Shown in pieces: positions 1-6,220 of a stretch of 21,641 nucleotides of DNA. The DNA is from CAMCYM01 sp964405405 (lineage in GTDB: Bacteria > Bacteroidota > Bacteroidia > Flavobacteriales_D > Sanyastnellaceae): assembly GCA_964405405.1 (NCBI GenBank), contig CAYONT010000035.1:1-21641 (forward strand). Reading direction: 5' to 3'. The stretch's first letter is position 1, and each line of letters opens with the position of its first letter. Under the pieces are notes generated by a model, which did not search any database, was not told where the DNA came from, and saw only the letters and a program-made list of their open reading frames with translations. The position numbers and the translations under genes are program-made.

Positions 1-94
1 CCCGCCCTTGCTCCACCAAGCGATCCGCCTCCCGGCGTGAACAATGGCCCGCGTCACCCAAAAACTTGTTGATTCTTACTCCTGGCTGTTCCAT
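1..94 (-). CDS. rluF: 23S rRNA pseudouridine synthase, RluF/RsuA family (5' end only)
   Basis: Reading the minus strand from the ATG at 94 gives about 31 residues before the window ends. They begin MEQPGVRINKFLGDAGHCSR and continue with READRLVEQGR. This is the characteristic start of the S4 RNA-binding domain of RsuA/RluB/RluE/RluF pseudouridine synthases (R-I-N-K-x-L-x-x-x-G-x-C-S-R-R-x-A-D), and the KFL..AGHCSRREADRL form is closest to RluF, which modifies U2604 of 23S rRNA. The catalytic domain lies outside the window, so the subfamily is an inference from the N-terminus alone. A possible -7 element lies at 111-118. The gene would be transcribed away from the terminator of the neighbouring lipoprotein gene. 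Confidence 0.72.
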   Translation of the reverse strand, partial: MEQPGVRINKFLGDAGHCSRREADRLVEQGR

Positions 95-110
95 CGTCCT
101 GGCTTGGCCG

Positions 111-118
111 CGAAGATA
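111..118 (-). promoter_or_regulatory. Possible -7 element of the rluF-like gene
   Basis: On the minus strand this reads TATCTTCG, one mismatch from the Bacteroidota -7 consensus TAnnTTTG, 16 bases before the ATG at 94. The matching -33 position, 19 bases further upstream, reads TAG instead of TTG, so the support is modest. Confidence 0.3.
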
Positions 119-146
119 GAACGCTGTGCTGCAGTGTCTATCAGAG

Positions 147-195
147 GAAAAAAAGAGACAAGAAACCGGGGCCTACCCTGGCGGATAGACCCCGG
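147..195 (-). terminator. Terminator after the two-helix lipoprotein gene
   Basis: On the minus strand, bases 195 to 166 form a 13-bp stem (CCGGGGTCTATCC paired with GGGTAGGCCCCGG, with two G-T wobbles) closed by a GCCA loop. A T-rich stretch follows, with seven Ts at 154-148. The T run begins about 11 bases after the stem, so this is slightly atypical. It sits just downstream of the stop codon at 244. Confidence 0.6.
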
Positions 196-243
196 AAACA
201 CTTGTCGAAATGAACCGTTCGAGGATTCAAATCAGACCATGGA

Positions 244-942
244 TCAGTTCAAAGCCCCCCAAATAAGTGCCGCCCAGATGAAGAGTGCGATGAAAAATGA
301 TGCTATTCCCGCAATGGCCAGACCAAGTCCAGAGTGTTTCTTTTTGATGACGATGCTGAAAATAGCTCCAATCCCAAACAAGACACCAATGATGCCCAGG
401 GGTGGATAAATGAAGGCCAAACCGCCAAAAACGATCGCCACAATACTTGCCCAATGGGTCGGCTTGACTTCATCGTCACCAGGAGCCGCCAAATTTTCTC
501 GCAACGTCCTGAAATCAACACTTTCCTGCTGCCCGCTCGCCACTTTGGTCTTCGGTTTCATCGCCACAACTGGATTGGATCCTCCTTGAAAACCACCACC
601 TGTGAACGACTCACTCACAAAAGCCGCTACCGCGTCATCCTCTCCGAAAGCCATCGCGTCGTCGCTGGGGACCACCGCTGGGGTCTCATACAAGCCTTCC
701 ATATCATACTCCGATGCAATCTTCGAATCATCCATTTCAGGCATCTCCGAAGCAGGTTCTTCGGATTGTACCATGGCAATTGGATCCTCCTGCATTCTGG
801 GCACACTGATGTAATAGCCCGGTCTGTGCACCCGCTTCTCAATTTGAATTCCAGACAACTGGGTACTGCTGCTGCAGGACGAGAAGAAGACAACGGCTCC
901 CAAGAGAGCCAAAAAGCCGGAAAGGTTCATGATTCTTTTCAT
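244..942 (-). CDS. Small lipoprotein with a C-terminal two-helix membrane domain
   Basis: This encodes 232 residues of unknown function. The start at 942 was chosen over 969 because it puts MKRIMNLSGFLALLGAVVFF directly before the lipobox-like SSC (Cys23), a signal peptidase II type signal followed by serines. Residues about 25-160 are acidic, low in complexity and probably extended. The last 70 residues contain two hydrophobic stretches separated by IKKKHSG, with PPLGIIGVLFGIGAIFSI in the first. This resembles the DUF4190-type helical hairpin common at the C-terminus of Bacteroidota proteins. A lipoprotein signal together with membrane helices is an unusual combination. The gene has its own terminator and looks monocistronic. 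Its base composition is visibly less GC-rich than most of its neighbours. Confidence 0.7.
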   Translation of the reverse strand: MKRIMNLSGFLALLGAVVFFSSCSSSTQLSGIQIEKRVHRPGYYISVPRMQEDPIAMVQSEEPASEMPEMDDSKIASEYDMEGLYETPAVVPSDDAMAFGEDDAVAAFVSESFTGGGFQGGSNPVVAMKPKTKVASGQQESVDFRTLRENLAAPGDDEVKPTHWASIVAIVFGGLAFIYPPLGIIGVLFGIGAIFSIVIKKKHSGLGLAIAGIASFFIALFIWAALIWGALN

Positions 943-1124
943 GGTTTGGGATTTAGTTCCGGCAAACATCTAGGATAGCCGAGGCAAGAACCCGTTGCAA
1001 TCCGTGGCAAAAAGTGAATTTGCGTTGCCGTCATACCCTACCTGAAGATGCAGGTTGATGGAACCAGACCTTCCCAACGCAGGTCGCGGCCAGCCCTATT
1101 CGAGCTCAGTGGGCAGGCCGAGGA

Positions 1125-1155
1125 CGAAAAAAGCCGTCCCTTTCGAGACGGCTTT
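1125..1155 (-). terminator. Intrinsic terminator of tRNA-Glu
   Basis: On the minus strand, AAAGCCGTC (1155-1147) and GACGGCTTT (1138-1130) form a 9-bp stem around a short CGAAAGG-type loop, and the final T run reaches six bases. It begins 8 bases past the tRNA 3' end, the position expected for a monocistronic tRNA. Confidence 0.8.
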
Positions 1156-1162
1156 GGAGGAG

Positions 1163-1234
1163 TAGCCCGTAGGGGAATCGAACCCCTGCTACCAGGATGA
1201 AAACCTGGCGTCCTAACCCCTAGACGAACGGGCC
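1163..1234 (-). tRNA. tRNA-Glu (anticodon UUC)
   Basis: The minus strand folds as a complete 72-base cloverleaf. The acceptor stem is GGCCCGT with ACGGGCT (first pair G-U), the D arm lies in TCGTCTAGGGGTTAGGAC, and the anticodon arm CCAGGTTTTCATCCTGG carries anticodon TTC. The T arm contains GGTTCGATTCC, and the discriminator base is A. CCA is not encoded. As far as I recall, the G-U first pair is normal for tRNA-Glu in this phylum. The gene stands alone, with its own promoter (1247-1276) and terminator (1125-1155). Confidence 0.96.
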
Positions 1235-1246
1235 GCTTGGGGAGCG

Positions 1247-1276
1247 CAAATATACAAACCTCTTTTCTTCAGGCAA
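1247..1276 (-). promoter_or_regulatory. Promoter of tRNA-Glu (Bacteroidota -33/-7 type)
   Basis: On the minus strand a TTG (1276-1274) is followed after exactly 19 bases by TATATTTG (1254-1247), a perfect match to the Bacteroidota housekeeping sigma consensus TTG-N19-TAnnTTTG. The tRNA 5' end at 1234 lies 12 bases beyond the -7 box, which fits initiation just before the mature tRNA. Confidence 0.8.
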
Positions 1277-1331
1277 GCCCAGTGTTGATTTTTTTAGACC
1301 CAGGCGAAAGGGGGCAACGAGGCCCGGGAAT

Positions 1332-1805
1332 TCAACCGAGCCAGGCGCGGTACATCCAAAGGATTTTTTCCTGTTGTCTGATGTAATCACTCATGAGCGC
1401 GTTGGTGCCTTCGTCGGCGGTTTGGCCTGACAACGCGAGCAAAGCGCGCTCGCGAACCAACAATACACTGAAGGCGGCGACGCAGTGTTTCATGGCTTCC
1501 TTGCCTTCCTGAACGTCGCTGACCGCAGGAACATCCGCTCGCTGTAGATAATCTGCGTAGGTGTGCAAGGGGGACTCACCCAAGGTCAATATCCGCTCAG
1601 CCACCTCGTCGATCTTGAGTTGCAAGTCGGTGTACAATTCCTCGAACTTGAGGTGAAGCTCGAAAAAGTGTGGGCCGCGCAGGTTCCAGTGAAAACCGCG
1701 AACGTTTTGGTAGAAAATCTGCAAGTCCGCCAGCAAATCGTTGAGGCCGTGGGCGAGCTCTTGCGTGGATTTGCGATCCAACCCGATGGGCATGTTCTGT
1801 TCCAT
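1332..1805 (-). CDS. dps: Dps-family ferritin-like DNA-binding/iron-storage protein
   Basis: Dps proteins assemble into 12-subunit shells that oxidise Fe(II), usually with H2O2, store the iron and shield DNA during stress. The core reads NVRGFHWNLRGPHFFELHLK followed by FEELYTDLQLKIDEVAERIL. It contains the ferroxidase His of FHW, the second His of the PHFFELH segment and the Asp-x3-Glu of IDEVAE, all in Dps order. The length of 157 residues is typical. I chose the start at 1805 (MEQNMPIGLDRKS) because family members usually begin close to the GL(D)xKxxxEL segment. The open frame extends to 1850, and a start at 1793 is also possible. A perfect -7 match (TAGTTTTG, 1818-1811) lies just ahead of these starts and would favour 1793 if used. 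The gene follows the acyltransferase gene by about 55 bases. Confidence 0.9.
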   Translation of the reverse strand: MEQNMPIGLDRKSTQELAHGLNDLLADLQIFYQNVRGFHWNLRGPHFFELHLKFEELYTDLQLKIDEVAERILTLGESPLHTYADYLQRADVPAVSDVQEGKEAMKHCVAAFSVLLVRERALLALSGQTADEGTNALMSDYIRQQEKILWMYRAWLG

Positions 1806-1859
1806 ATCGGCAAAACTAAGCCGCAATAGGCCGTCCGCATCTGCCCCCAACGAGAAAGG

Positions 1860-2582
1860 TCAAGACTTGCGAACCAGGGGTTGAGCGGGGATGCCCGCCA
1901 CCACATCCCCCGGCGCTACGTCCTTGAGCACAACGCTGCCCGCACCGACCTGGGCACCGGCGCCGATTCGAACCCCTTCGCGGCATACGGCCCCCATGCC
2001 CACTGTCACGCCGGACTCCAGAATGCAGTGACCCGCGGTATGTGCGCCTGGATTGAGGCTACAGAAGTCCCCCAAAACATTGTGGTGCCCCACCGATGCG
2101 TTCCGGTTGATGCAACATCCAGCGCCCAAGCGGGCCATGCTGGCGATGGTGACCTGGGGGTGTACCCAAACGCCCGGTCCGAGCTGGGCTGAAGGCGCTA
2201 CACTGGCTGAGGCGTGCACCAGCACTCCCCAGGGAATGGGGCGATCGCCAGCATGGGCTGTAAAAATCTGCCATACAATGGCGAGGACCGGAGGGCGCAA
2301 AGCGCCGGGCATGCAGACCCCCTTTGCCGAGGTCGGATCCCACTCGGCCATGGGAACAAACTCCGGCTGCGGCCAATGCGGAGGGATGAATCCTTCCATT
2401 GTACCCTCCTCCAGTGTGAGATTGTGCACCACCTGGACCTCGATCTCCTCCGGCCACATCCGCCAAGCAGAAGCCGCGATCTCCACCAACAGGGGATATA
2501 ACACGGGACTGAATCCGAGGAGGGTCAACGCCCCTTGAGCCTCATGCCTTTCCATGGCGGTCGCGGTGATAAAAACCCGCAT
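1860..2582 (-). CDS. Left-handed beta-helix acyltransferase, NeuD/PglD-like
   Basis: About 240 residues. The C-terminal half (from about residue 115) is a run of hexapeptide repeats ([LIV]-G-x-x-x-x) such as LGPGVWVHPQVTI, IGAGAQVGAGSVVLKDVAPG and the closing VVAGIPAQPLV. This is the parallel beta-helix of trimeric acyl-CoA or acyl-ACP transferases. SVGHHNVLGDFC supplies the His expected at the NeuD/PglD catalytic position. The first 110 residues correspond in place to the NeuD/PglD N-terminal domain but lack the usual GAGGHG nucleotide-binding loop, so the substrate is unlikely to be predictable from standard sugar acetyltransferases. The start is uncertain: 2582 (MRVFITATAMERH) overlaps the BKACE gene by 41 bases, and 2555 (MERHEAQG) overlaps by 14. 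Either overlap suggests translational coupling to BKACE and a shared pathway. Confidence 0.75.
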   Translation of the reverse strand: MRVFITATAMERHEAQGALTLLGFSPVLYPLLVEIAASAWRMWPEEIEVQVVHNLTLEEGTMEGFIPPHWPQPEFVPMAEWDPTSAKGVCMPGALRPPVLAIVWQIFTAHAGDRPIPWGVLVHASASVAPSAQLGPGVWVHPQVTIASMARLGAGCCINRNASVGHHNVLGDFCSLNPGAHTAGHCILESGVTVGMGAVCREGVRIGAGAQVGAGSVVLKDVAPGDVVAGIPAQPLVRKS

Positions 2583-3381
2583 TGCCAAGTTCCGCCGGGG
2601 AGAGAATAGGCCGCTCGGCAAGATTCGCCAACGCATGAATCCGTTGGAGCAGCTCCCGGTTGTGGGCTATCCGGGTGGCCGCTCTGTCCCAATAAACGTT
2701 GTCCTCCAACCCCACCCGGATACCCCAACCCATTCCCAGGGCCACCAGGTGTGCATCCAGTTGTTGGGCTCCGATGCCCCCCAATGAAATCCAGGCTCCG
2801 GTGGGCAGATCATCTGCCAGGGCCGCGAGGTGTGCGGGACGCAACTGCGAGCCTGCGATGTTTCCCACGATGAGATTGACATAAAAAGGAGGCTCTACCC
2901 AGCCTTTCCGGATCAAGTAACCCAAGTAATTCACCATGCCCGGATCGAACACCTCCAGTTCCGGTTTTGAACCGCTCTCACGCATGCGAAGCGCGAGTTC
3001 CCGGATGGTATCGGGAGAATTGACACTGGCCTGCTGAACAAAGTTGAGCGAACTCAAGGTCAACGAGCCCATGTCCGGTTGGAGCGAGAGCACTTCAGCC
3101 CGGGCCGCCGGGTCTGAGACTGATCGCCCACTCAACGAAGCACAGATAACCAGATCAGGGCAATGGCGTCGAATCCCCTCTAAGATGGGGGCATAATCCG
3201 CCGCCTCAGAACTGGGCGTGCCGTCCTGCTTCCGGGCGTGCACATGTACCATGGTGATGCCCATTTCCCATGCCCCGTGAACTTCTTCAATGATTTCAGA
3301 TGCAGAAAGAGGGACCGTTGGAACACGGTCCTTTTGCGGCACCATTCCGGTGGGCGTGAAGTTGAGCACGAGAGGATGCAT
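2542..3381 (-). CDS. BKACE-family beta-keto acid cleavage enzyme (DUF849)
   Basis: BKACE enzymes condense a beta-keto acid with acetyl-CoA, releasing acetoacetate and a new acyl-CoA; the founding member Kce acts on 3-keto-5-aminohexanoate in lysine fermentation. The protein has 279 residues from the start at 3381 (MHPLVLNFTPTGMVPQKD), chosen because family members begin at this N-F-T-P-T-G strand. The open frame reaches 3420. With this start the zinc ligands fall at His46 and His48 (MVHVHAR), the same numbers as in Kce. A serine sits at 82, and the C-terminal Arg222/Glu226/Asp227 of RVGLEDN match the Kce Arg-Glu-Asp cluster. The fold is a TIM barrel. The substrate cannot be read from sequence, and no kdd/kal lysine-fermentation genes are nearby. 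The gene lies about 100 bases after proS and overlaps the acyltransferase gene. Confidence 0.85.
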   Translation of the reverse strand: MHPLVLNFTPTGMVPQKDRVPTVPLSASEIIEEVHGAWEMGITMVHVHARKQDGTPSSEAADYAPILEGIRRHCPDLVICASLSGRSVSDPAARAEVLSLQPDMGSLTLSSLNFVQQASVNSPDTIRELALRMRESGSKPELEVFDPGMVNYLGYLIRKGWVEPPFYVNLIVGNIAGSQLRPAHLAALADDLPTGAWISLGGIGAQQLDAHLVALGMGWGIRVGLEDNVYWDRAATRIAHNRELLQRIHALANLAERPILSPAELGNAGFYHRDRHGKA

Positions 3382-3480
3382 AAATGCGCGCTTGTTGGTA
3401 GCCCCATTTACGCGGTTCAAGGCCGTGGGGTTGCACTGCGAACTTACCCTGAATCCCGGCTGAGCGGGGGGGGGCCAGGG

Positions 3481-4950
3481 TTAGTAAGCGCGGGCGAAGA
3501 GGACGCGGCGGGCCGAGGGGGCGCCGGTGAGGATGCAGGCCCCGGCTTCGTCTGGCGCATCCAGGGGGATGCAACGAATCGTCGCCTTCGTCTCCTCCTT
3601 GATGCGCTCCTCCGTTTCCGGGGTTCCATCCCAATGCGCCCGGACGAAGCCTCCCTGGTCGAGGGCGGCGACAAAATCCTCCCACGAATCGACCGTGCGC
3701 GTGGTGGCCTCGGTCCGTTCTGCCGCGATTTGGAACAGGGACGCCTGAATCGCTTCGAGCAAACCCTGCACGCGCTCCGTGAGCCCGGCCACGGGGACCA
3801 CCGATTTCTCACGGGTATCCCGGCGGGCGAGCTCCACCGTTCCATTTTCCAAATCCCTCGGCCCCATGGCGATGCGCAGCGGGACCCCTTTGAGCTCGTA
3901 CTCGGCGAATTTCCAACCCGAGCGCTTGGTGTCGTCATCGTCCAGCTTCACCCGGAGCCCAGCAGCGCGGAGCCCAGCAGCGATTTCGCGCAAGGCGGAG
4001 ACGATGTCGCCCATTTGGTCTGCCCCCTTGTAGATGGGCACCAGCACCACCTCGATCGGGGCCAAACGCGGCGGCAACACCAGCCCCGCATCATCCGAAT
4101 GGGACATGATGAGCGCCCCCATCAACCGGGTCGATACCCCCCAGGACGTCGCCCAAACAAGCTCCAGCCCCCCCTCGCGCGTGGCGAATTTGACGTCGAA
4201 TGCGCGGGCGAAGTTTTGGCCTAAAAAATGCGACGTCCCTGCCTGCAGCGCCTTCCCATCTTGCATCATCGCTTCGATGCAATACGTGTCCAGCGCCCCC
4301 GCAAACCGCTCGTTGGGCGTTTTCACCCCCCGAACCACGGGCATGGCCATCCACTCCTGCGCGAACCGCGCATAGACGTCGAGCATCCGACGCGTTTCCT
4401 CCACCGCTTCCTCCGCCGTTTCATGGGCGGTGTGCCCCTCCTGCCACAGGAACTCAGTCGTCCGCAAGAACAACCGGGTCCGCATCTCCCAGCGCACCAC
4501 GTTCGCCCACTGGTTGATGAGCAAGGGCAAATCCCGGTACGACTGGATCCAATCCCGGTACGTGTTCCAAATGATGGTCTCCGACGTGGGACGCACCACC
4601 AACTCCTCCTCCAACTTCGCCTTCGGGTCCACCACGATGCCCCCACCGTTGGGGTCGTTCATCAGCCGGTAGTGGGTCACCACCGCGCACTCCTTGGCAA
4701 ACCCCTCGACGTGGGCTGCTTCTTTGGAGAGGTAACTCTTGGGAATAAACAAAGGAAAATACGCATTGACGTGCCCGGTTTCCTTGAACATGGCGTCCAA
4801 AACATCCCGCATGCGCTCCCAAATTGCGTAGCCATAAGGCTTGATGACCATGCAACCCTTCACATCGCTGTGCTGGGCCAGGTCCGCCTGGACCACAAGT
4901 TCATTGTACCATTTGCTGTAATCCTGCGCACGTGATGTCAACTGAGCCAT
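3481..4950 (-). CDS. proS: Prolyl-tRNA synthetase (archaeal/eukaryotic-like type)
   Basis: This class II synthetase charges tRNA-Pro. It has 489 residues, the normal length for the short form without the bacterial editing insertion. It starts MAQLTSRAQDYSKWYNELVV, then VKGCMVIKPYGYAIWE, as in ProS type 3; the 15-residue upstream extension to 4995 was rejected on that basis. The class II catalytic core shows the proline-binding RPTSETIIW loop, motif 2 around NVVRWEMRTRLFLRTTEFLW and QEGHTAH, and motif 3 around TSWGVSTRLMGALIMSH. An anticodon-binding domain follows. The chain ends in Ala-Tyr-COOH, and a C-terminal Tyr is conserved in this type. A divergent lipoprotein gene starts 126 bases away. 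On the minus strand TACTTTCG (5027-5020) is a candidate -7 element. Confidence 0.96.
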   Translation of the reverse strand: MAQLTSRAQDYSKWYNELVVQADLAQHSDVKGCMVIKPYGYAIWERMRDVLDAMFKETGHVNAYFPLFIPKSYLSKEAAHVEGFAKECAVVTHYRLMNDPNGGGIVVDPKAKLEEELVVRPTSETIIWNTYRDWIQSYRDLPLLINQWANVVRWEMRTRLFLRTTEFLWQEGHTAHETAEEAVEETRRMLDVYARFAQEWMAMPVVRGVKTPNERFAGALDTYCIEAMMQDGKALQAGTSHFLGQNFARAFDVKFATREGGLELVWATSWGVSTRLMGALIMSHSDDAGLVLPPRLAPIEVVLVPIYKGADQMGDIVSALREIAAGLRAAGLRVKLDDDDTKRSGWKFAEYELKGVPLRIAMGPRDLENGTVELARRDTREKSVVPVAGLTERVQGLLEAIQASLFQIAAERTEATTRTVDSWEDFVAALDQGGFVRAHWDGTPETEERIKEETKATIRCIPLDAPDEAGACILTGAPSARRVLFARAY

Positions 4951-5019
4951 GGGGAAGTTTGGTCTGATTTTTGCAAACATTAAGGCCAAACCCACAAAAG
5001 GCCGCCTCCATTTGCGGTG

Positions 5020-5046
5020 CGAAAGTACCCAATTTTCCTACCTTCG
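5020..5046. promoter_or_regulatory. Divergent promoter region, two -7-like boxes back to back
   Basis: The 126-base region between proS and the repeat-rich lipoprotein gene has TACTTTCG on the minus strand (5027-5020), 70 bases before the proS ATG. It also has TACCTTCG on the plus strand (5039-5046), 31 bases before the lipoprotein ATG. Each is one base from TAnnTTTG. Neither has a TTG at the ideal 19-20 base spacing (a plus-strand TTG at 5012-5014 is 24 bases away), so this is tentative. Confidence 0.35.
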
Positions 5047-5076
5047 GGAAGGTTCACCTCCCCAAACCTACAGAAC

Positions 5077-6220
5077 ATGTTGATCCTCCCTTCCACCGGC
5101 CGCTTCTATCGCTCTCCCCGGGTCTTTTGGGCCGGGATGCTCTTCACAGGCCTGGCAGCGGCAGGATGTGCCCCCTCCGCCCAGCTTTCTGGACTGGAGT
5201 CGGACGAAACTTACCTCGCACGGGATGAACAATTTGTGACGGACGCGAAGCACTTTGAACTGCTCATGGAGCGCGCAGGTGTCTCCACCGAATCGGACGG
5301 TGCTTCGGACGACTTTTATGACCCAGAACGCGCGAAGTCATCCGAACCACAACCGGACTTCAACCCCTACCGGCCATGGGGCGGTTATGCACCTGGGCTC
5401 AACAATGGATGGGGCATGGGGATGGGGTGGGGAATGAACCCGGGGTGGGGAATGAACTCCGGGTGGGGAATGAACTCCGGGTGGGGNNNNNNNNNNNNNN
5501 NNNNNNNNNNNNNNNNNNNNNNNNNNNNNNNNNNNNNNNNNNNNNNNNNNNNNNNNNNNNNNNNNNNNNNNNNNNNNNNNNNNNNNCAATCCTTACGGGT
5601 GGAACAATCCTTACGGGTGGAACAATCCTTACGGGTGGAACAATCCTTACTACAACCCATACGGATTCGGAAACTGGAGCCCGCTGTGGGGCCAAGGAGG
5701 CTGGTGGGGGTCCGATGACGATGGGGGCACACCGGTGATCAGCCGGCCCCGGGTGCCGCTGATGTCCACATCGGGGTCGAATTCGAATTACGGCACCGGG
5801 GGTACCTTGCTGGAGCCGCGGCGCGCCACCAGGCTGCTGGAGCCGGCGGTCGCGCCGGGACCCGCAGTGCCTGGGGGGTCGGACGAGGTCGCTCCGGGGC
5901 AACCGGGTCCCCAGCGGGCGGCCCCGTCCCGGGGAGTCCAGACGCCCCGGGGAACCGAGGCTCCTCGCACAGCACCGGCTTCGCCCGGGCGGCCCCTCCC
6001 TGCCCCGACGGTGCCAGAGAGCACCGCCCCTCGCACGGGAGGCAGCCGGACGGAGCCGCGCACCACGCCGCCAGCTGCGCCCCGAACGAACCCGGAGCGC
6101 AACCGCAGTTCCGGTGCCGCCGCCCCGGCTGCCACGCCCCCACCGAGCCGGACGCCCCCGTCGGCCGCACCTTCCGGAGGCCGAACCGGCTCCACCCCTT
6201 CGCCCCGTTCGCCCCGATGA
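5077..6220 (+). CDS. Repeat-rich lipoprotein with proline-rich tail (interrupted by gap)
   Basis: Unrecognised protein. The start at 5077 gives MLILPSTGRFYRSPRVFWAG and then a lipobox, GLAAAGC; a start at 5017 would place an unlikely leader before it. After an acidic segment (to about residue 105) come hexapeptide repeats GWGMN[P/S] up to the N gap. After the gap a second hexapeptide array, NNPYGW, runs to about 5653. Next are a glycine/tryptophan-rich stretch, a short block GTPVISRPRVPLMSTSGSNS, and about 140 residues rich in Pro, Ala, Arg and Thr. The pieces before and after the gap are in different frames when the 100 Ns are counted, so the true missing length must be a multiple of three if the gene is intact. 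The stop overlaps the next gene's start by four bases (ATGA). Similar NPYG/GWG-rich lipoproteins occur at the Bacteroidota surface, but no function can be given. Confidence 0.7.
5425..5486 (+). repeat. 18-bp tandem repeat encoding Gly-Trp-Gly-Met-Asn-[Pro/Ser]
   Basis: Three full units (5425-5442, 5443-5460, 5461-5478) and a partial one reading GGGTGGGGAATGAAC[CCG/TCC], running directly into the N gap. A related GWGMGM unit precedes them. Confidence 0.92.
5487..5586. other. Assembly gap 1 (100 Ns)
   Basis: A run of exactly 100 Ns, probably a placeholder length, flanked on both sides by 18-bp tandem repeats that probably caused the break. The coding frames on either side require a missing length divisible by three. 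Confidence 0.95.
5587..5653 (+). repeat. 18-bp tandem repeat encoding Asn-Asn-Pro-Tyr-Gly-Trp
   Basis: About four near-identical copies of AACAATCCTTACGGGTGG, the first cut by the N gap and the last diverging to NNPYYNPYGFGNW. The 18-bp period equals that of the array left of the gap, but the sequence differs. Confidence 0.92.

Noticed and set aside
1163..1234. Possible integration (att) site at the tRNA 3' end
   Set aside because: No integrase gene and no duplicate of the tRNA 3' end found by eye in the window.
3238..4224. 328-residue open frame on the plus strand
   Set aside because: Antisense to proS and BKACE, both with full catalytic motifs; low-complexity Arg/Gly/His composition.
5425..5653. 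Possible CRISPR-like array
   Set aside because: The 18-bp units are contiguous without spacers and encode in-frame hexapeptides, so they are coding tandem repeats.
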